DNA of 64,000 nucleotides from Monoplex corrugatus (GCA_030674185.1 CM060306.1:45918483-45982482); one strand, 5' to 3'; numbered from the stretch's first letter, positions 10,266 through 22,890 are shown. The notes: a model not told the origin generated them from the letters alone. Translations and numbers: made by a program.

Positions 10266-10625
10266 CAACAACAATAATGATAATAGTAATAATGATAATG
10301 ATGATAACAATGGTAACAATAATAATAATAATAATAAATAATAATGATAATAATGATAATAATAATAAAACCAATAGTGACGACGACAACGACGATGATG
10401 ATGATGATTATTATTATTATAATGATAATGATAATAATATTATTAATGATAATAATATTGATAGTAGCAACAACAATAACTGAGTTAATGAAACAAAAAC
10501 AAACAAAAAAACTCCAATAAACTCACACCAATACTTCATAAAGAAAGAAAGAAGGAAAGAAGGAAAGAAAGGAAGGAAGAAAGAAAGAAAGAAGGAAAGA
10601 AATAAAGAAAGAAAAAAAAAAGAAA
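10266..10625. repeat. (AAT)n/(GAT)n array and (GAAA/GGAA)n purine tract
   Basis: AAT/GAT/GAC blocks cover 10268-10485. A polypurine GAAA/GGAA tract follows at about 10540-10625. Confidence 0.9.
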
Positions 10626-11340
10626 AAGATAATAATAAATTCAAATCTCCAAAACACACTCTCGCGCGTACGCACGCTTCTCACATATGCGTGCGTTTAT
10701 TCACGCACACAGATAGACACTTGTAAACACACACACACATAAGCATGCATGTGCACAAACACGCACAGATCCAACTACCTCTGCATAAGGAAGAAACAAC
10801 ACACGCAAAACAACATCAATAATCAAAACCCATCAGAAAGTGGGTATTTTGAAGGTGACTTAATACCGATAATGAAATAGTTTAAAAGCAAGAAAGAAAT
10901 AAACGTAACCTGATAGCTCCTCACGTTCGAATTTTCAACCTCACGAGCCTTCAAGAAATTATCTCATAAATGGCATCGAACTTGAGCACCCCTGTACCCT
11001 AATCAAGTGTCAACCATGCTGAAGCGCATGAAAATTAATCCTTTGAGAAGGATTACAAAGGATCCAAGTAACACACGAGGCAGTTACGTGGTGAAATGTA
11101 TATAACTTAAGACAACATGGATTACCTTGCATGACACCCTAATCCGTTTCAGTGGCTCATCAGTGATAGCAGCGAACATCTGCATCCTCATCAAATGATA
11201 ACATCACGGTCTATCTCGCTGGACAAACCGGGCTAAGCTGGACTAGCTGCTTGTCTCCGCTCCGGCCCTACTCATTTTGGCAAGATAATCGCTAAACGAT
11301 GGATAAATTGATTACTCTCCGTGGGTCCACTAATCCTTGC
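10626..11340. other. mixed: CA-rich start, then unique-looking sequence
   Basis: 10650-10780 is rich in CACA/GCAC words. From about 10900 to 11340 the sequence is of normal complexity, with a short inverted repeat AATCCTT/AAGGATT near 11035. No coding signal. It could be host noncoding DNA. Confidence 0.4.
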
Positions 11341-12425
11341 TGCAGGATGGTGGCTGTAGTAAAAGGGGGAGGGAGGGAGGGAGAGAGACGGCGTTTTTTC
11401 ATGTTGCTCTCAGTACAAGACTACGGAGGCACATCATTATTACCATCATCATCATCATCATCATCATAATCATCACAACCCAGTCTAACTCTCAGGATCA
11501 TTTTATAGCTCTAAAAACAATAACAACAACAAAAACACAACATCAAAACAGCCCTGCTCCATCTTCGCCAAAATCGACCACATGGTGGCACAATCAATAC
11601 AAACACAAAGCAGAACAAAAAATGGCACAATCAATACAAACACAAAGTAGAACAATAAGTTCTGAATCAGTGAGACATACAACTAAGTCACTAAAATCAT
11701 AAAAAAAACATTTTCGATTAGAGGCGTTTTGTTTGATTTATCACTTCCAGATATAAAATGCAAGAAAATCAGCTAGAATTATTTGAGGCATGTTCGTGTT
11801 GGCGCAGATGCGTGTATGCATGCATGCCGTTCTGATGGGCTGGCACACACTGTGTGCGTATACATTGTTACACAATCTGCATACCCCGGCTTTAGTGGGC
11901 AGCAAAGAAAAAAGACAACAACCAAAAAACACTTTTTTGTTGAGCAGGAATTTCTGAGAAAAAAAAAAAACGGCAAAAGAAAATGGACCGGTAAGGGGAA
12001 AAAAAAGGCAACAAGAAAGAGGTAAATAAAGATGCAAAAACAAAGAGAGTGACAGAAAAGACAATTTCAAACACAGAAAGTATGATCAATAGCATTAATA
12101 CATAAAGCGTTTCTGGCATCCCCACGACGAAATCTGGGCATAAAACAAGATAGGCTGCAAGAATGTCAGGCAGCAGAAGATAGGCTGCAAGAATGTTAGG
12201 CAGCAGAATCAAGGAGCACCAGCATACTAGACGTACCTCGCAGACAGCAGTGGGGGAACACTGCAAAGAATCAGGAAAGAAGTCTCCTGACTAAAAAAGC
12301 AAACAAACAAAAAATACACTTACACACATACACACATACACACACGCACGCACACACACATACCACCACCACAACCACCACTACCACCACCAGAACCTTT
12401 CAGAAAATCAGATTTCAAGACGAAA
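11341..12425. other. low-complexity and short tandem duplications
   Basis: Contains (ATC)n at 11440-11475, a ~37-bp direct duplication at about 11587-11655 (GGCACAATCAATACAAACAC twice), a 30-bp direct duplication at about 12149-12208 (GATAGGCTGCAAGAATG twice), and CA/ACC runs at 12320-12395. No gene recognised. Confidence 0.6.
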
Positions 12426-12429
12426 TATT

Positions 12430-12615
12430 AAGAAGCACCGGAAATCATGGAAGCCAAGCCACATCGGGTTTGAGCTACAGGCATAAACCCAGTTTTGCAG
12501 AGTGGATGGGGACAGAAAGAGTGGGAGATATAACTGCAGAGACAAAACATAGATTCGTATGGAGGACCATGATGCCCAACGCCACGTGGCAAGGCAAGTG
12601 TTGATGATGAGGAGG
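12430..12615 (+). mobile_element. LINE family A 3' end, short decayed copy
   Basis: Matches the last part of the family A tail: CAGAGTGGATGGGGACAG, then GTATGGAGGACCATGATG and CCAACGCCACGTGGCAAG, followed by a GAT/GAG-rich tail. No clean flanking duplication was found. Confidence 0.7.
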
Positions 12616-12879
12616 AGGAGGAGGGGGGGGGGTTCACAACCGGTGAACATCGTTCAGCCAACAAAATTTAGGCCCGCCACGCAGCCAACCAATCGATCTG
12701 ACGAAGATTACAAGAGGGAATCGAAACACTGCCTCCCAGAAGAGCCAGCAAACTCCGAGCAAGTGTAAGGAACCTGACAGAATTTGATATCGCCACCAAT
12801 CTGTATTCTCAAGTAACAGTTAAGATAAGTTTTTGTCCTCTTTCTCACATGCAGACCATGACGTTAATAAATGCTTTTG

Positions 12880-13040
12880 ATTTTAACGCATCGGACTACT
12901 GAATGGAGGTCGTGGGTTCGAATCCGCACCAGTCCAATAGACACACACACACACACACACACGCACACACACACATGCACATACACATACACGCACGCAC
13001 TCACACACACAAACACGCATATATACATACATGCATACAT
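12880..13040 (+). repeat. tRNA-like SINE fragment with (AC)n tail
   Basis: A B-box-like GGGTTCGAATCC sits at about 12914-12925 in a tRNA-like context (AACGCATCGGACTACTGAAT). It is followed directly by an ~100-bp (AC)n-rich tail, the form expected of a SINE with a simple-repeat 3' end. Confidence 0.55.
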
Positions 13041-14937
13041 TATATATAATTATAATATGTAATTTGTCTGCCTGGAGAGCCCAAAGTTGAACATGTTGTG
13101 GGTTCGTTGGGATCACTTTACGAATGCGCTATTGAAAGAGTTGTTAAAATTTAAAATTTCCTGATCAAAACTGCAGGTTTCTGTATTTCTCTGACCTAGT
13201 TGATGCTGGGATACATTATGACAGTAAATGCAGAGTACACTCTTGTCACACAGTCTCAATCCTAGATGGAATTCCACAGCATTTGTGATCATCATTCCCA
13301 TTATCAATGGCCATTATCAATCATCATGACATCGTGAACATTCTCCTAGATTATGTAGCCCTTCATGCCCTGATGTCGTGATTACCTCAGTTTCGAGTTC
13401 ATCTACCATTTCTATGCCTGAAGTAAATTCAGGTTGCAGTCTTGGACGTCAGTGGTTCATGGAGGCTGGTGTTAGCGAGGCCATGGTGGTGTCTCCTTTC
13501 AGGGGATGTCTCACTTGGTCTCACTCCGCGACTGAGCGATTTCTTATCGTCGCAGGCGGCTTAGCAGACAGTGTCTTTAGTAAGTTCGATTCATAAGCCA
13601 GCAGCAGTGCAGTCCCCTCTGATGGGTGGTCTCATGGCGGTTTGACACTGGTGATTCCCCTGGGCTTCCTGGCACTGGGACTTCAACAGATTGAAAGTTG
13701 GGTAGGTGGTGCGTTAAGGAGCCGGAATAAGCAACGTGGGAACAATGCCGCTAAAGAAGTTGGAACAGGAAAAAACCGCCTTTGATGTATTTTCTATCAT
13801 TTATCATTTGTCAGAGTCAGACTTTATCACACCATCCCCTTGCACTTCTTTCTCTCTTTCACCGCTAGCCTAAAACCATGAAGATGTTCAATACTATTAT
13901 CTGAAAACAACCTAAAATCCGTCACACCTGCAAAACTTGAGAGGCCTGGCTGGCGTTGAGATAGAGCATTCGCATTCTAGTTTGCCTGCACGAGTTTGCA
14001 CCGACGTGAATCATGGCTAGGGAACTTCAGTATGTATGTGTGGCTTCCAGTCTATCCAGTCAGGTAATTTTCTTCACTTGAAGAAGGAAAAGTAGCGAAG
14101 GAAAGGAGACGGGCACCTAAGAAAAGTTGATCTCTACAAGCATCGTGTTATGGGATAACCTTTACCTTGCCTAAGCCTTCAAGAACAGCGACAACAACAA
14201 CAACAAAAATATATATATATTATACAGCCTTATGTTGAAGGAACAGAAGCTTCCCCCTGCTCAAATGGCAGAAAACAAGACTTGAGATAACACCCATCGT
14301 GTGAGCTTTTCTGTAAGCATGCCACGCCTGGGCGTAGACGATAATACGCCTAATCTCCAGACAACAACAATTTTATAACAGGGCTGGACACAATTTTTAA
14401 CATAACTTTACATGACCAGCTTTGTAGAGGTTCCTGACAAAATCCAGTTAACAGGGCCCGTTCAATAAAGTATGTTCACACTCAAAAGAAAAAAGAAAAC
14501 AACTGAGGGTTAAAATAGTATGAGAACAGGCCTGCCCATAGACCTTTGTACGGATAACAGAGGATAGGTTCAAATAATTATTGGGAAAGACCAAAAGAAG
14601 AAAGGATAAGACCGACTATATCAAAGAACAAGAGTGGACCGGACTTCCACCAGAGTGAAACGCAGAACCGCCAGACATAAGCAGAGCTTCGTCGTCTACT
14701 CGTCTGTGATGCTCAAACAACCCGAGAGTCACGCGCGTGGCATCTCGAATATCATTTTTTTTTTGATAGGAAAGGGAGGGGGGAGAATCTCTTTTTGAAC
14801 TCAGGTGCAAGCACTGGGGGGTCACTTATCTTTCCCACCTCAAGATTCAAATAAACAAAACGTCGGAACTGCATGCTACACGTTTTCTCTCGATGGATCC
14901 TCTGGGTAAGATAACAATGTTTCCTCTGAACTAATTC
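13041..14937. other. unclassified, no confident gene
   Basis: Intermediate complexity. 13370-13790 is comparatively GC-rich and has a repeat-like look, but I could not match it within the window. Short open frames (13378-13596, 14616-14825) lack domains. (AACA)n and (AT)n tracts lie near 14190-14225. Confidence 0.35.
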
Positions 14938-15192
14938 TGTTAAGAATAGCTAGAAGGAAAAAATAACAGAACGTCAATCACAATCATGGGCGACGTCAAG
15001 ATATGCAAATTTTCACCCATTGACTGCAAGCTCCTCCCATGCAGAACTATTCCCCAATCACTCATTGGTTGAGAGCTGCGGTGACGGCAGCACTCTAATG
15101 CTGACCCCGTTCCGGACGAAGGTGGAGATAAGTGAAGAATAAACACGCTGGCAAAACTGAACAGTCTGGTTTGTTGTGTTCTTCATGCTACA
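14938..15192 (+). other. possible solo LTR or promoter-like block
   Basis: Begins with TGTT and ends with CTACA. It contains ATGCAAAT (15003), an ATTGG box (15064), AATAAA (15138-15143) and a following GT-rich stretch. These could be LTR parts or a host promoter. No second LTR and no target duplication were found. Confidence 0.25.
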
Positions 15193-15280
15193 CCTGCGCC
15201 AACCTGAGCTGTGGTAGATCTCCTCTGCCGTCCAACAATGTCTTTAACAGCTTGAGAATATCTCTGGAAGTGTGAGTCAA

Positions 15281-15390
15281 TATGTCCGCAAGAACCAGTC
15301 TAGGCATTTCGCTGTATTCATGTCGTGTAGCAGACACGCACATCTCGGTAGCCAACTACTTCCGGAGTGTGCCGTCCGTTCAGAGGTTGG
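15281..15390 (+). other. candidate small first exon (unconfirmed)
   Basis: An ATG at 15281 opens a short frame (MSARTSLGISLYSCRVADTH…) rich in Ser and Arg. It runs into a good donor-like TTG|GTAAGA near 15387-15394. The composition would suit a mitochondrial presequence, but no downstream exon is identified and the frame is short. Low confidence. Confidence 0.15.
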
Positions 15391-16480
15391 TAAGATAACC
15401 AGTGACTGACATTGAATATTTTTTCATCGATGCTATCGAGCAATAGTAACGTTTTTATGTACTAAACTGCTACACAGATGGAAAGGGTTCACGGAAGATA
15501 ATCGGATTTATCAAAAAGAAGGTGAGTTTTCTTGGTACGTTTCGGTATTCAACTGAGTCAAGTCCTGATATTCACAACATAACGCAATATAACATACTAC
15601 TTTATATAACATACAACTTTATGACTTACTTTAGTTTATAAACCTTTTTAGCTTTGTGGATGTTATTAGTAACAGTATTCTGATGGGACAATGTGATATG
15701 TGTGCGTATACTTGGGGTAGCGTACGCGTGCTTGTGTATGTAATATTTCGTCTTGTGGATATTGAAAGCCATGCAACAAATACTGCTGTCATCACACTTC
15801 GATATGAAACTGAATCACGGACACGTTTGTTGCACTGTGTTGCGTACGATAATATAAAGCACGTGTAATCACGCACACCAATGTCAGTAGGTCCCATTAT
15901 TAGCAGGCATGACAAAATCAAATGTGAATTGTTTTGTTTTACGGTTCTCAAAAAACAAAGAATTTGTAGTAAACAATACAGGTTAAATCACTGTCATTTT
16001 CATGAACAAAATGATATAGGTAATTTCTCTGAAAATGTAGACTTGGTTTAGACAAACACTGGCAACAAGGTAGCTCATGATGTTTACAATTCAGTTCTGA
16101 TAATAAGCTCACAATGAAACCATATATTATGCCTACAGTTATTATCATAGTCTTGACGTACAACCTTAAAACCCTAAAGATAGAAATGTTATCATACTCT
16201 TGATTGCAGCCTTAAAACTATGAAGATGTAAATGTTACCATAGTCTTGTTTGTTAAAACCCTAAAGCTGTAAATGTTATCATAGTCTTGACTTATAACCT
16301 TAAAACCCTAAAGATACAAACATACAATTTTTATTTAACATTTCGGACTTGTGTGCTTTTGTTGTTGGTGTTTTTTTTTTCGGACACGTGTAGGCACGAT
16401 GTTTGACCCACAATATGAAAGCATTACGTTGCTGCAAGGTCTGTTTATTTCGCCTTTGGCGGGTGTGCATACTGTGTACT
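15391..16480. other. unclassified AT-rich stretch
   Basis: A degenerate direct repeat of about 50-60 bp (ACCTTAAAACCCTAAAGAT and variants) occurs three to four times between 16160 and 16320. No gene recognised. Confidence 0.5.
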
Positions 16481-16735
16481 GTAGTACATTCATAAGCCAT
16501 CAGACTCGCACACGGCTCAAAGGACGTTTAATGTGCTTATTTGATATTCTGCGTGCGTATTCACACGATGGGGGCTCAGGCAGGTCTGCACATATTTTAT
16601 ATTTAATGCAGGAGATTGAAGGAAAACCTTCACCCTTTACCCACCAAGCATTACCCAGGCAGGTTCGAACCCTGACCTCCCGGTCGAAAGACTAACATAC
16701 CAACCACTTGGCGTTTGCTCCCATCTGTGTAAATA
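16481..16735 (-). repeat. gastropod-type tRNA-derived SINE
   Basis: On the minus strand a tRNA-like head (about 16722-16657: GGGAGCAAACGCCAAGTGG…, B-box GGGTTCGAACCTG) is followed by a body containing GTGCAGACCTGCCTGAGCC, TGAATACGCACGCAGAA and CACATTAAACGTCC. I associate this core order with SINEs common in gastropod genomes, from memory. It is the best lineage clue in the window. Confidence 0.75.
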
Positions 16736-17204
16736 AAGCAACGAGGGGCTAAATATATTTCACTCATACTTAATTGTCCTTTGTTCTCCTTTCGTGTGTG
16801 TTCGGTATCCTACCTAATTGTTTTGATTGTAAGTCTTTATCTTACAACAACCTACTTCATTAGAAACTTATTAGAACAGTTAATCCCACACTGTGCAGCT
16901 AAGTTCTTGTGGCTGTGTGGAAATTATCGCGTGTCAGGCCTGACTAATGCCATCTGAACCTGTCGCCCGTTCCACACCCTATCGTACGCTGATTTTCACT
17001 GATAATAAATTGCCCCCGAATCCAGTGCACTTGGTAACAGCAAATGTTGATCTGTTTAGTAGGTCAAGTTAATGCCAAGACACAGCAGGTTGTTTCCAGT
17101 TAAATCTTACGTAATACTACCCACATATTACTTAAATACAAAGGCAACGTTTTTGGAAAATGATTTACAGATGTTACAAAAGAATTAAACGTTTACGGAA
17201 AATT
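16736..17204. other. unclassified
   Basis: Normal-complexity DNA. No exon-like frame, tRNA-like unit or tandem repeat recognised. Confidence 0.4.
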
Positions 17205-17770
17205 GGAGTTTGTTTGGAGTTTGCTCAAGAGGGATTCATCGTACTCGGAAATTCCATATGCGCTCCACCAAATCTGCCAACAGTTATCTGGTAGAGTCCC
17301 AGAGCCTGCGCAAAACACTGTGCGTTGGTAAGGTCTTTAAATGAAGATGGGGAGGAAAGGAGCCAAAGACAGTCTGAGACACTACAGTGACCCACCAGAA
17401 TGATAAATACACAAGAACTGGAAGTGATCGGCCAGTTTGTAGCGTTGGGAGCTGGGATTGAACTCGAGAAACCAGTTCATTTTATGTATTAGTCGGATTA
17501 GGAAAAGACAAGCAATATTTATGGGACGTTCTATGAGGAAATGGGAATTGGAGCACTTGGTCACATCAGAAAAGCTGGAAGGAAAGAGAACACCAGGTAG
17601 ACCCAGAGAGAAAATAATGGACGGACTTGCAGGGTGGCTGAGGACAGAGGGTGGAAGATGTACTTGGAGCGACAAGGAAAGATTCATGTGGAGGGCCATG
17701 ATCGCCAACGCCATGCGGCAGGGCACATAATGATGATGATGAGTCGGCTCCGACACCATGAATGTAAACT
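17205..17770 (-). repeat. composite SINE copy 3, interrupted by a LINE family A insertion
   Basis: The shared body lies at 17215-17320 (plus-strand CAAGAGGGATTCATCGTAC, AGTTATCTGGTAGA, GAGCCTGCGCAAAAC). A tRNA-like head on the minus strand has B-box GAGTTCAATCCC (~17454-17465). The head is split by 17497-17741. Confidence 0.65.
17497..17741 (+). mobile_element. LINE family A 3' end inserted in the SINE head
   Basis: The frame (about 17491-17727) encodes RIRKRQAIFMGR, then GKRTPGRPREKIMDGL and MIANAMRQGT, and ends in (GAT)n. It is flanked by AGTCGG at 17491-17496 and 17742-17747, a short likely target duplication. It is 5'-truncated. Confidence 0.8.
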
Positions 17771-17809
17771 GGACTTACAATTTAAACTGACTGATCCACA
17801 CAACACAAC

Positions 17810-17857
17810 ACACACACCCCACACACACACACCACACACACAACACACACACACACA

Positions 17858-17889
<32 letters not shown>

Positions 17890-17896
17890 TTCTCAG
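17810..17896. repeat. (CA)n-(CT)n compound microsatellite
   Basis: An interrupted CA tract turns directly into a CT tract. Confidence 0.9.
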
Positions 17897-18984
17897 GAAA
17901 CATTTCGGGAAAAGACGAAGAAGAAGAAACAAGAAATGATCGGACTGCTGAAGGGTCGTGTTCTCTCCAGCAGAGTACCATGAATCAGATTCCACGATGA
18001 AAAATCGAGTATGATGAAAAGTAGTACAAAACAACATGTTAGGATACAGTATACATGTACCAAAATACATTACACTTTGCAGCACATCACGGTATGATAT
18101 AATACAATTCAACACAATACTTGTTTTTCATAGATTATTATAAAATGGACAATAGTTTTATATATTGTTGTTGTTTTTGTTGTTATTGTTTAAGGGTTGA
18201 CATGTACTTATTGACATGTATCTGCCTTTGTCTCTGATGCCTATGTATACCGCATAAGCCATCAGCATAAAAGTCAGTATTTTATCACAACTCATTTTCG
18301 TAGCTTGTTTCACATGTCTTGTGTTATGTTTCATTTTCAACACTCATATTTCGTGTGTAGGGAGCAGGGAATAGCTATAAAACAGATCCAGTAGGACTTT
18401 ATGTTACTTTTCTTGAGTAATAAAGTGTTCTAAAGTCTGAAGACTCTCTCTCTCTCTCTCTGTCTCTCTGTCTGTCTGTCTCTGACTGTCTCTCTCGCTC
18501 GTCTTTCGTTTCTGTTGTTGCTGCAGACTGCAGACACAATAATAACAAGTAAAAAAAGAAAAGGTACATACATAAAAAAAAAAACGAACGAATAAACAAA
18601 TAGATAAATATCTCGATGTGTGAATTACTGGTCTGATGGCAAAGCTCGTTGAGAAGTCACTTTTCATGCACTTTTAAAGCGCAGACAAAGCAGTCATAGT
18701 CTGATATGTCTATCGCACATGGTGGAGTGTCGCAAATGACGTTAAGAGGTCAGCTTACACATCTTTTAAAATGATTAGTAGTTATTATGTGGCATGATAA
18801 GTCGTATAAATGTTTTCACATGCAGGATTTTATTGTTTTACCCTACATTATTTTTAGTACATTGAAACATGACTCACCATTTCATCAATCAATGTAAGAT
18901 TTTTTTTTTTTTTTTTTTTGCAAAAGAGTAGCTTTGTTCTTATGAATCGTTTTGTCTTGATTAATTCGAATCCGTCAAGAATTG
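17897..18984. other. unclassified AT-rich stretch with (CT)n
   Basis: (CT/CTGT)n at 18445-18500 and a poly-T run at 18901-18919. No gene recognised. Confidence 0.5.
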
Positions 18985-19150
18985 ACAGTTTAAGTTTTCT
19001 CAAGAGGGTGTCACCACGATGGGAAAAATCCATATGATAGGTGTCATGCAGGTGTCATGTGACGGAGAAAAATAATAATAAAAAATATCATGGCGAATAC
19101 CACAAGCTTGCGCTTAAACCCCACTCGTTTACAAGGTGGTAGTCAGTGAC
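18985..19150 (-). repeat. probable decayed composite SINE body, copy 4
   Basis: TTTTCTCAAGAGGGTGTCA, then AAAATCCATATG and AAGCTTGCGC, keeps the order of the shared body at 3545, 7405 and 17215, with large indels. Confidence 0.4.
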
Positions 19151-21185
19151 AGTATGTCTGAATGAGAACAAGGCCATAACTAGTCTAGTTCTAGGAACTG
19201 TGAAGGCTAATGCGCCATGGCTAGAAACTTTGTAATTTTACTTTAGAAATAAACTCCAAATGGCACTACTAGAAAATGATTCGCTTAACCTGTGAGAGTA
19301 TACAAACCGATGCACGCACAGACAGACACGCACATACTCCGTGATGCTGGAATGACTTGTACACAGTTATTCAACACTGAATGAATAAAGACTTAATTAT
19401 GCAGTGACACAAACTAGACTATATAATATATATATATATTTGTTTCTGGAATCGATAGAAAAGTAGACACATCACGATTACATTTCTATATCGTTCATAA
19501 ATGTATAATAGACCTAGCCAGCAAAAAGTCTGGACACGGGGAAATATTTAGCAAATAACATCGGGTCAGTGCACGTGACTTGCACAAAGCGACCGAAGCA
19601 GATATACAAACATTCCACAAACATTTAGAAATGTACTGTTTGAGGTGTGATAGCTTTGTCGAGACAGCTGTACTTGAGACAAAGGAACAAGACTGAAGCT
19701 GACATAAAAAACAAACAAACAGTATAAAGATTGAGGGGAAAAAGGCTTATATGCCTTTCACAATTCATTGTTCAAAACAGTACACTAAAACCAGATGAAG
19801 TTCTTACTGACGATAATTTACAACATTCGTTTTACAGAATATGTCTGTGATTACCTGTATTGGGAACACCGCAAGATCTTTTAGTTTTTCTCACACTAAT
19901 GTTGATGACGTTAATAATGTTGACGATGATGAATTGTGAAACTGTTAACTCTATATTTAACTCTGAGTTAGTTAGTTGGTTAGTTTGTTTGTTTTTTGAA
20001 GTATTAATAAATGAGTTATTGAGTCACTCACAGACACAGGGAGAGAGGGAAAGATGGAAAGAGAAAGAGAGAGGAACAAAAAACATTTCATTTACGAGTT
20101 TCTGGAATAAGCAAAACAAAATGCTGTTTTCACATCCAGCCCCCGCCTGTGAATGATCTACACTTAACACAAATGAAACTTCGAACTTGAAAACACTTTA
20201 TTACTCGTGAACAATAGCTTTGACCTTATTGAGTCCCACTGGAAAAGAAAAGAAACTTATCCTTTTCTCAAATGCAGAATTTAAGAAATCATGGACAAAT
20301 GCTGCATAATTTATCATTTTTATATTAAATGTTGAAATATGTGTGGCATGGCGATATCAGAATGTCAGTAGTATTGTCAAATAGTAACAAGACCTTGCCA
20401 GCGCAGAGGGCGTGTGAACAGGCTAATGGCGTGTGTCATGATCCTTTTCGATTTTCTCCAACACATGGCATCAGTTGCGTCATAACATACGGAATATATT
20501 CCGAACGCAGAGACGCTATCTTGAGAAATTGAAACTGAAAGTAATAACAAGATTCATGACTAACGCAGGAAGGTAACTGGCAAAAAAAAAAAAAAAAAAA
20601 AAAGAAAGAGAGGGAAAGGGAGGGATGGAGAGAGTGGCATAAAATTACTAGAGCACCAAAAGGTGAGTGTGTACGAAGGGATCAAGACTGCACTATAAAT
20701 TGCTAATCATGACCACATCCACCTCCCCTCTCCCTTTCACTCTGACAAGGCCCATCAGCAATCAGGCCAGTCCTCGTCAACATACGCTGTTGAAAACTGG
20801 CCGCTTTGATGGCTGTTGGAGGTTTATCTAGCTTCCGCACACACATAAATCTCCCGCAGCTATTCTCTGGCGGATTTTACATGGCCTTTGGTAGTGGTTG
20901 CTGGCTGATCGCGAAGACTGTGTGTGTGTGTATCAGTATCGGCCTCAACGTTGACTACATTCATTTACTTAGTAAAGTATTATAGTTATGTTAAGTCCAT
21001 TTGAAAAAGCGTGGGAATTTGTCACGTACAGGAGATTAGTACTGGGTTAGGGTAGTTGAGTGAGTGCGAAGTGAGGATGGAGGGATGGAGGTCGGCGGAG
21101 AAGTGAGTGAAAGATATAGAATAGGCAAGACAATCAAAACGTACACTTTAAATTCAATTGTAGTTTTTTTATATTAAGTTTTTGG
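19151..21185. other. no recognised gene
   Basis: AT-rich with a 22-A tract near 20582-20603. 20700-20930 is a more GC-rich, non-repetitive block without a coding signal; it could be a conserved noncoding element, which only a comparison could show. Confidence 0.4.
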
Positions 21186-21700
21186 TGTCATCAAGAGTCG
21201 TCTCAGCAAAGCCAGAAACATTTTCAAAATGCTGAACAACACCATCACGAAGTTGAGACTAGGCCAGAGCTGTGTCCTTTCCAGCTTTAGGGCTCAGAAA
21301 GCTGGAGGTGACAGAAAACGACCATACCAAACTATCAGCCTCCCACACAGAGAATCTCCGTAGAACCATGGGAATCTTCTGGCCCAGTACCAAGTACCAT
21401 CTTCAGTCAACAATTACTTGCCCAATGCAATCAAGAAAATATGGATAAAGTACCCATATTTTCATGAAATGACAACGGAGATGGACTGGACATATCGTCC
21501 AAAGATCGAAGGATAGTATCACCCTGGCTGCCCTTCACTGGCCACCAGAAGAAAGACGTAAGAGAGAAAGACCGAAGAACACCTGGCGACGAACAATAGA
21601 ACGTCTTGAGGCTCTGAAACACACTTGGAGCACTATACAGAGGCTGGTCCAGAACAGACAGAAGAGAGAGAACCTTCATTGCTGTCTAACATGCAATAGC
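21186..21700 (+). pseudogene. LINE family B (RTE-type) pol C-terminus, multiply broken
   Basis: Across three frames the translation reads IKSRLSKARN, LGQSCVLSS, LRRTMGIFWPST, then RRWTGHIVQRSKDSITLAAL, LHWPPEERRKRERP and NTWRRTIERLEALKHTWSTI, QRLVQNRQK. This is the characteristic end of RTE-like non-LTR pol proteins, downstream of the RT domain. Internal stops, frameshifts and a deletion (about 21260-21340) show it is dead. It differs from family A. Confidence 0.8.
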
Positions 21701-22735
21701 ATAAGAGGCAGTACGTACACAAGCAAATATTCAGTTGTGTGAAATAATCTCTCCTTTATTCGTATCCATTTTGTTTTTGGAAAAAGAACGAAAAATGTGT
21801 TTAAAGTCTGTCAGCAACAGTTTTTGGTACTGTTTTTGGATGGAAAGTGGTCAAACATTGAATATGAGATAAAGAACAATGGACGCGTAAAATTGATTCG
21901 TAATAGAATGACAGAACCAGTCGCAGATAACAACAATAAGGAAGTCTAGTAGTAATAGTAGGTCATTATTGTTGGTATTAAAGCCCAGCAGAGTTATTTC
22001 TTAAAAAGGATTGGCCATTTTAGCATTTATTTTGGAGACTTCTCTGCTCTGGTCTTTTGGGTGGGTGAACTGATAATTGTAGCTGTTGTTTGTGACGTTA
22101 ATGAAACTATTTTTCTGCCTCAAGGGATGCGGTGAGAGAACAATCTACAAGTAAAAAAAGGTGTGTTTACTTTGTACATATGGCCTATTACATCTGTATC
22201 TAGCAACATTCACTTGATTACTGTTTTTGTTCTTGTTTAGTTCATAATCCTGTTTGAAATAATTTTGCTACTAATTATCAATACATCCTGTTTCATTTTA
22301 TCGAACCTGTTTCATTTTATCTAATCTGTTGTAGAGCTAATATCTATACTGGACTAAAAGTTTCTCTGTTCATAAGCCATTGGATCACTTTTGCCAAAAT
22401 TCAGTCGGGTTAAAAAGAAAAGAACAAAAATGCAACAACAACAAAAATAGAACCTGAACGCATATTTGATACAAGACTAGACAAAAATCCAATCTACATA
22501 AAACTGAATACTACACTCCTGTTATGTAATGTCCCATGAACTCCCTTCCCATGACAAAACGACAGACTTCAACCTAAATTAAAATGTCAGTGCTGAAAAT
22601 AATGTCTGTAAAATTATGTGAAGCATATAACTGAATTGATAATTATATGCATGTTTTATTGTTTATCTATATGTTTTCACATAAGCAGTGAATATATGCC
22701 TTGTATTAAATACGCGTTCTGATTCTATTTTTAAT
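21701..22735. other. unclassified AT-rich stretch
   Basis: No recognised feature. CTGTTTCATTTTATC is duplicated in tandem near 22288-22327. Confidence 0.4.
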
Positions 22736-22890
22736 ATCTACCTGGCTGAACCTGTCTCTCAGTGACAAAAAAGAAAGCTACTTACTGCGTAGCTTTCATC
22801 GGCGATCCAGCCGACTTCTTCAGCGCAACTGCTGGGTTGAGAACTGGCTTCAGTGCGCACCGCCGTGAGCGAACTCTCAACGGTGCGCAC
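22736..22890 (-). mobile_element. Penelope-like element 3' terminus, minus-strand copy
   Basis: The reverse complement matches 481-630 over ~145 bp, including GCGCACTGAAGCCAGTTCTC, CGGCTGGATCGCCGATGAAA and the trailing GACAGGTTCAGCCAGG. Only the terminal repeat is present, so it is either a 5'-truncated insertion or a solo terminal repeat. Confidence 0.85.
22777..22823 (-). ncRNA. hammerhead-like core in the Penelope terminus, better copy
   Basis: On the minus strand: CUGAAGA (22823-22817), stem II UCGGC/GCCGA, GAAA (22797-22794), then a perfect 5-bp stem III GCUAC/GUAGC with a 7-nt loop, followed by UU as the core requires at the cleavage site. Stem I is not obvious. Confidence 0.5.
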
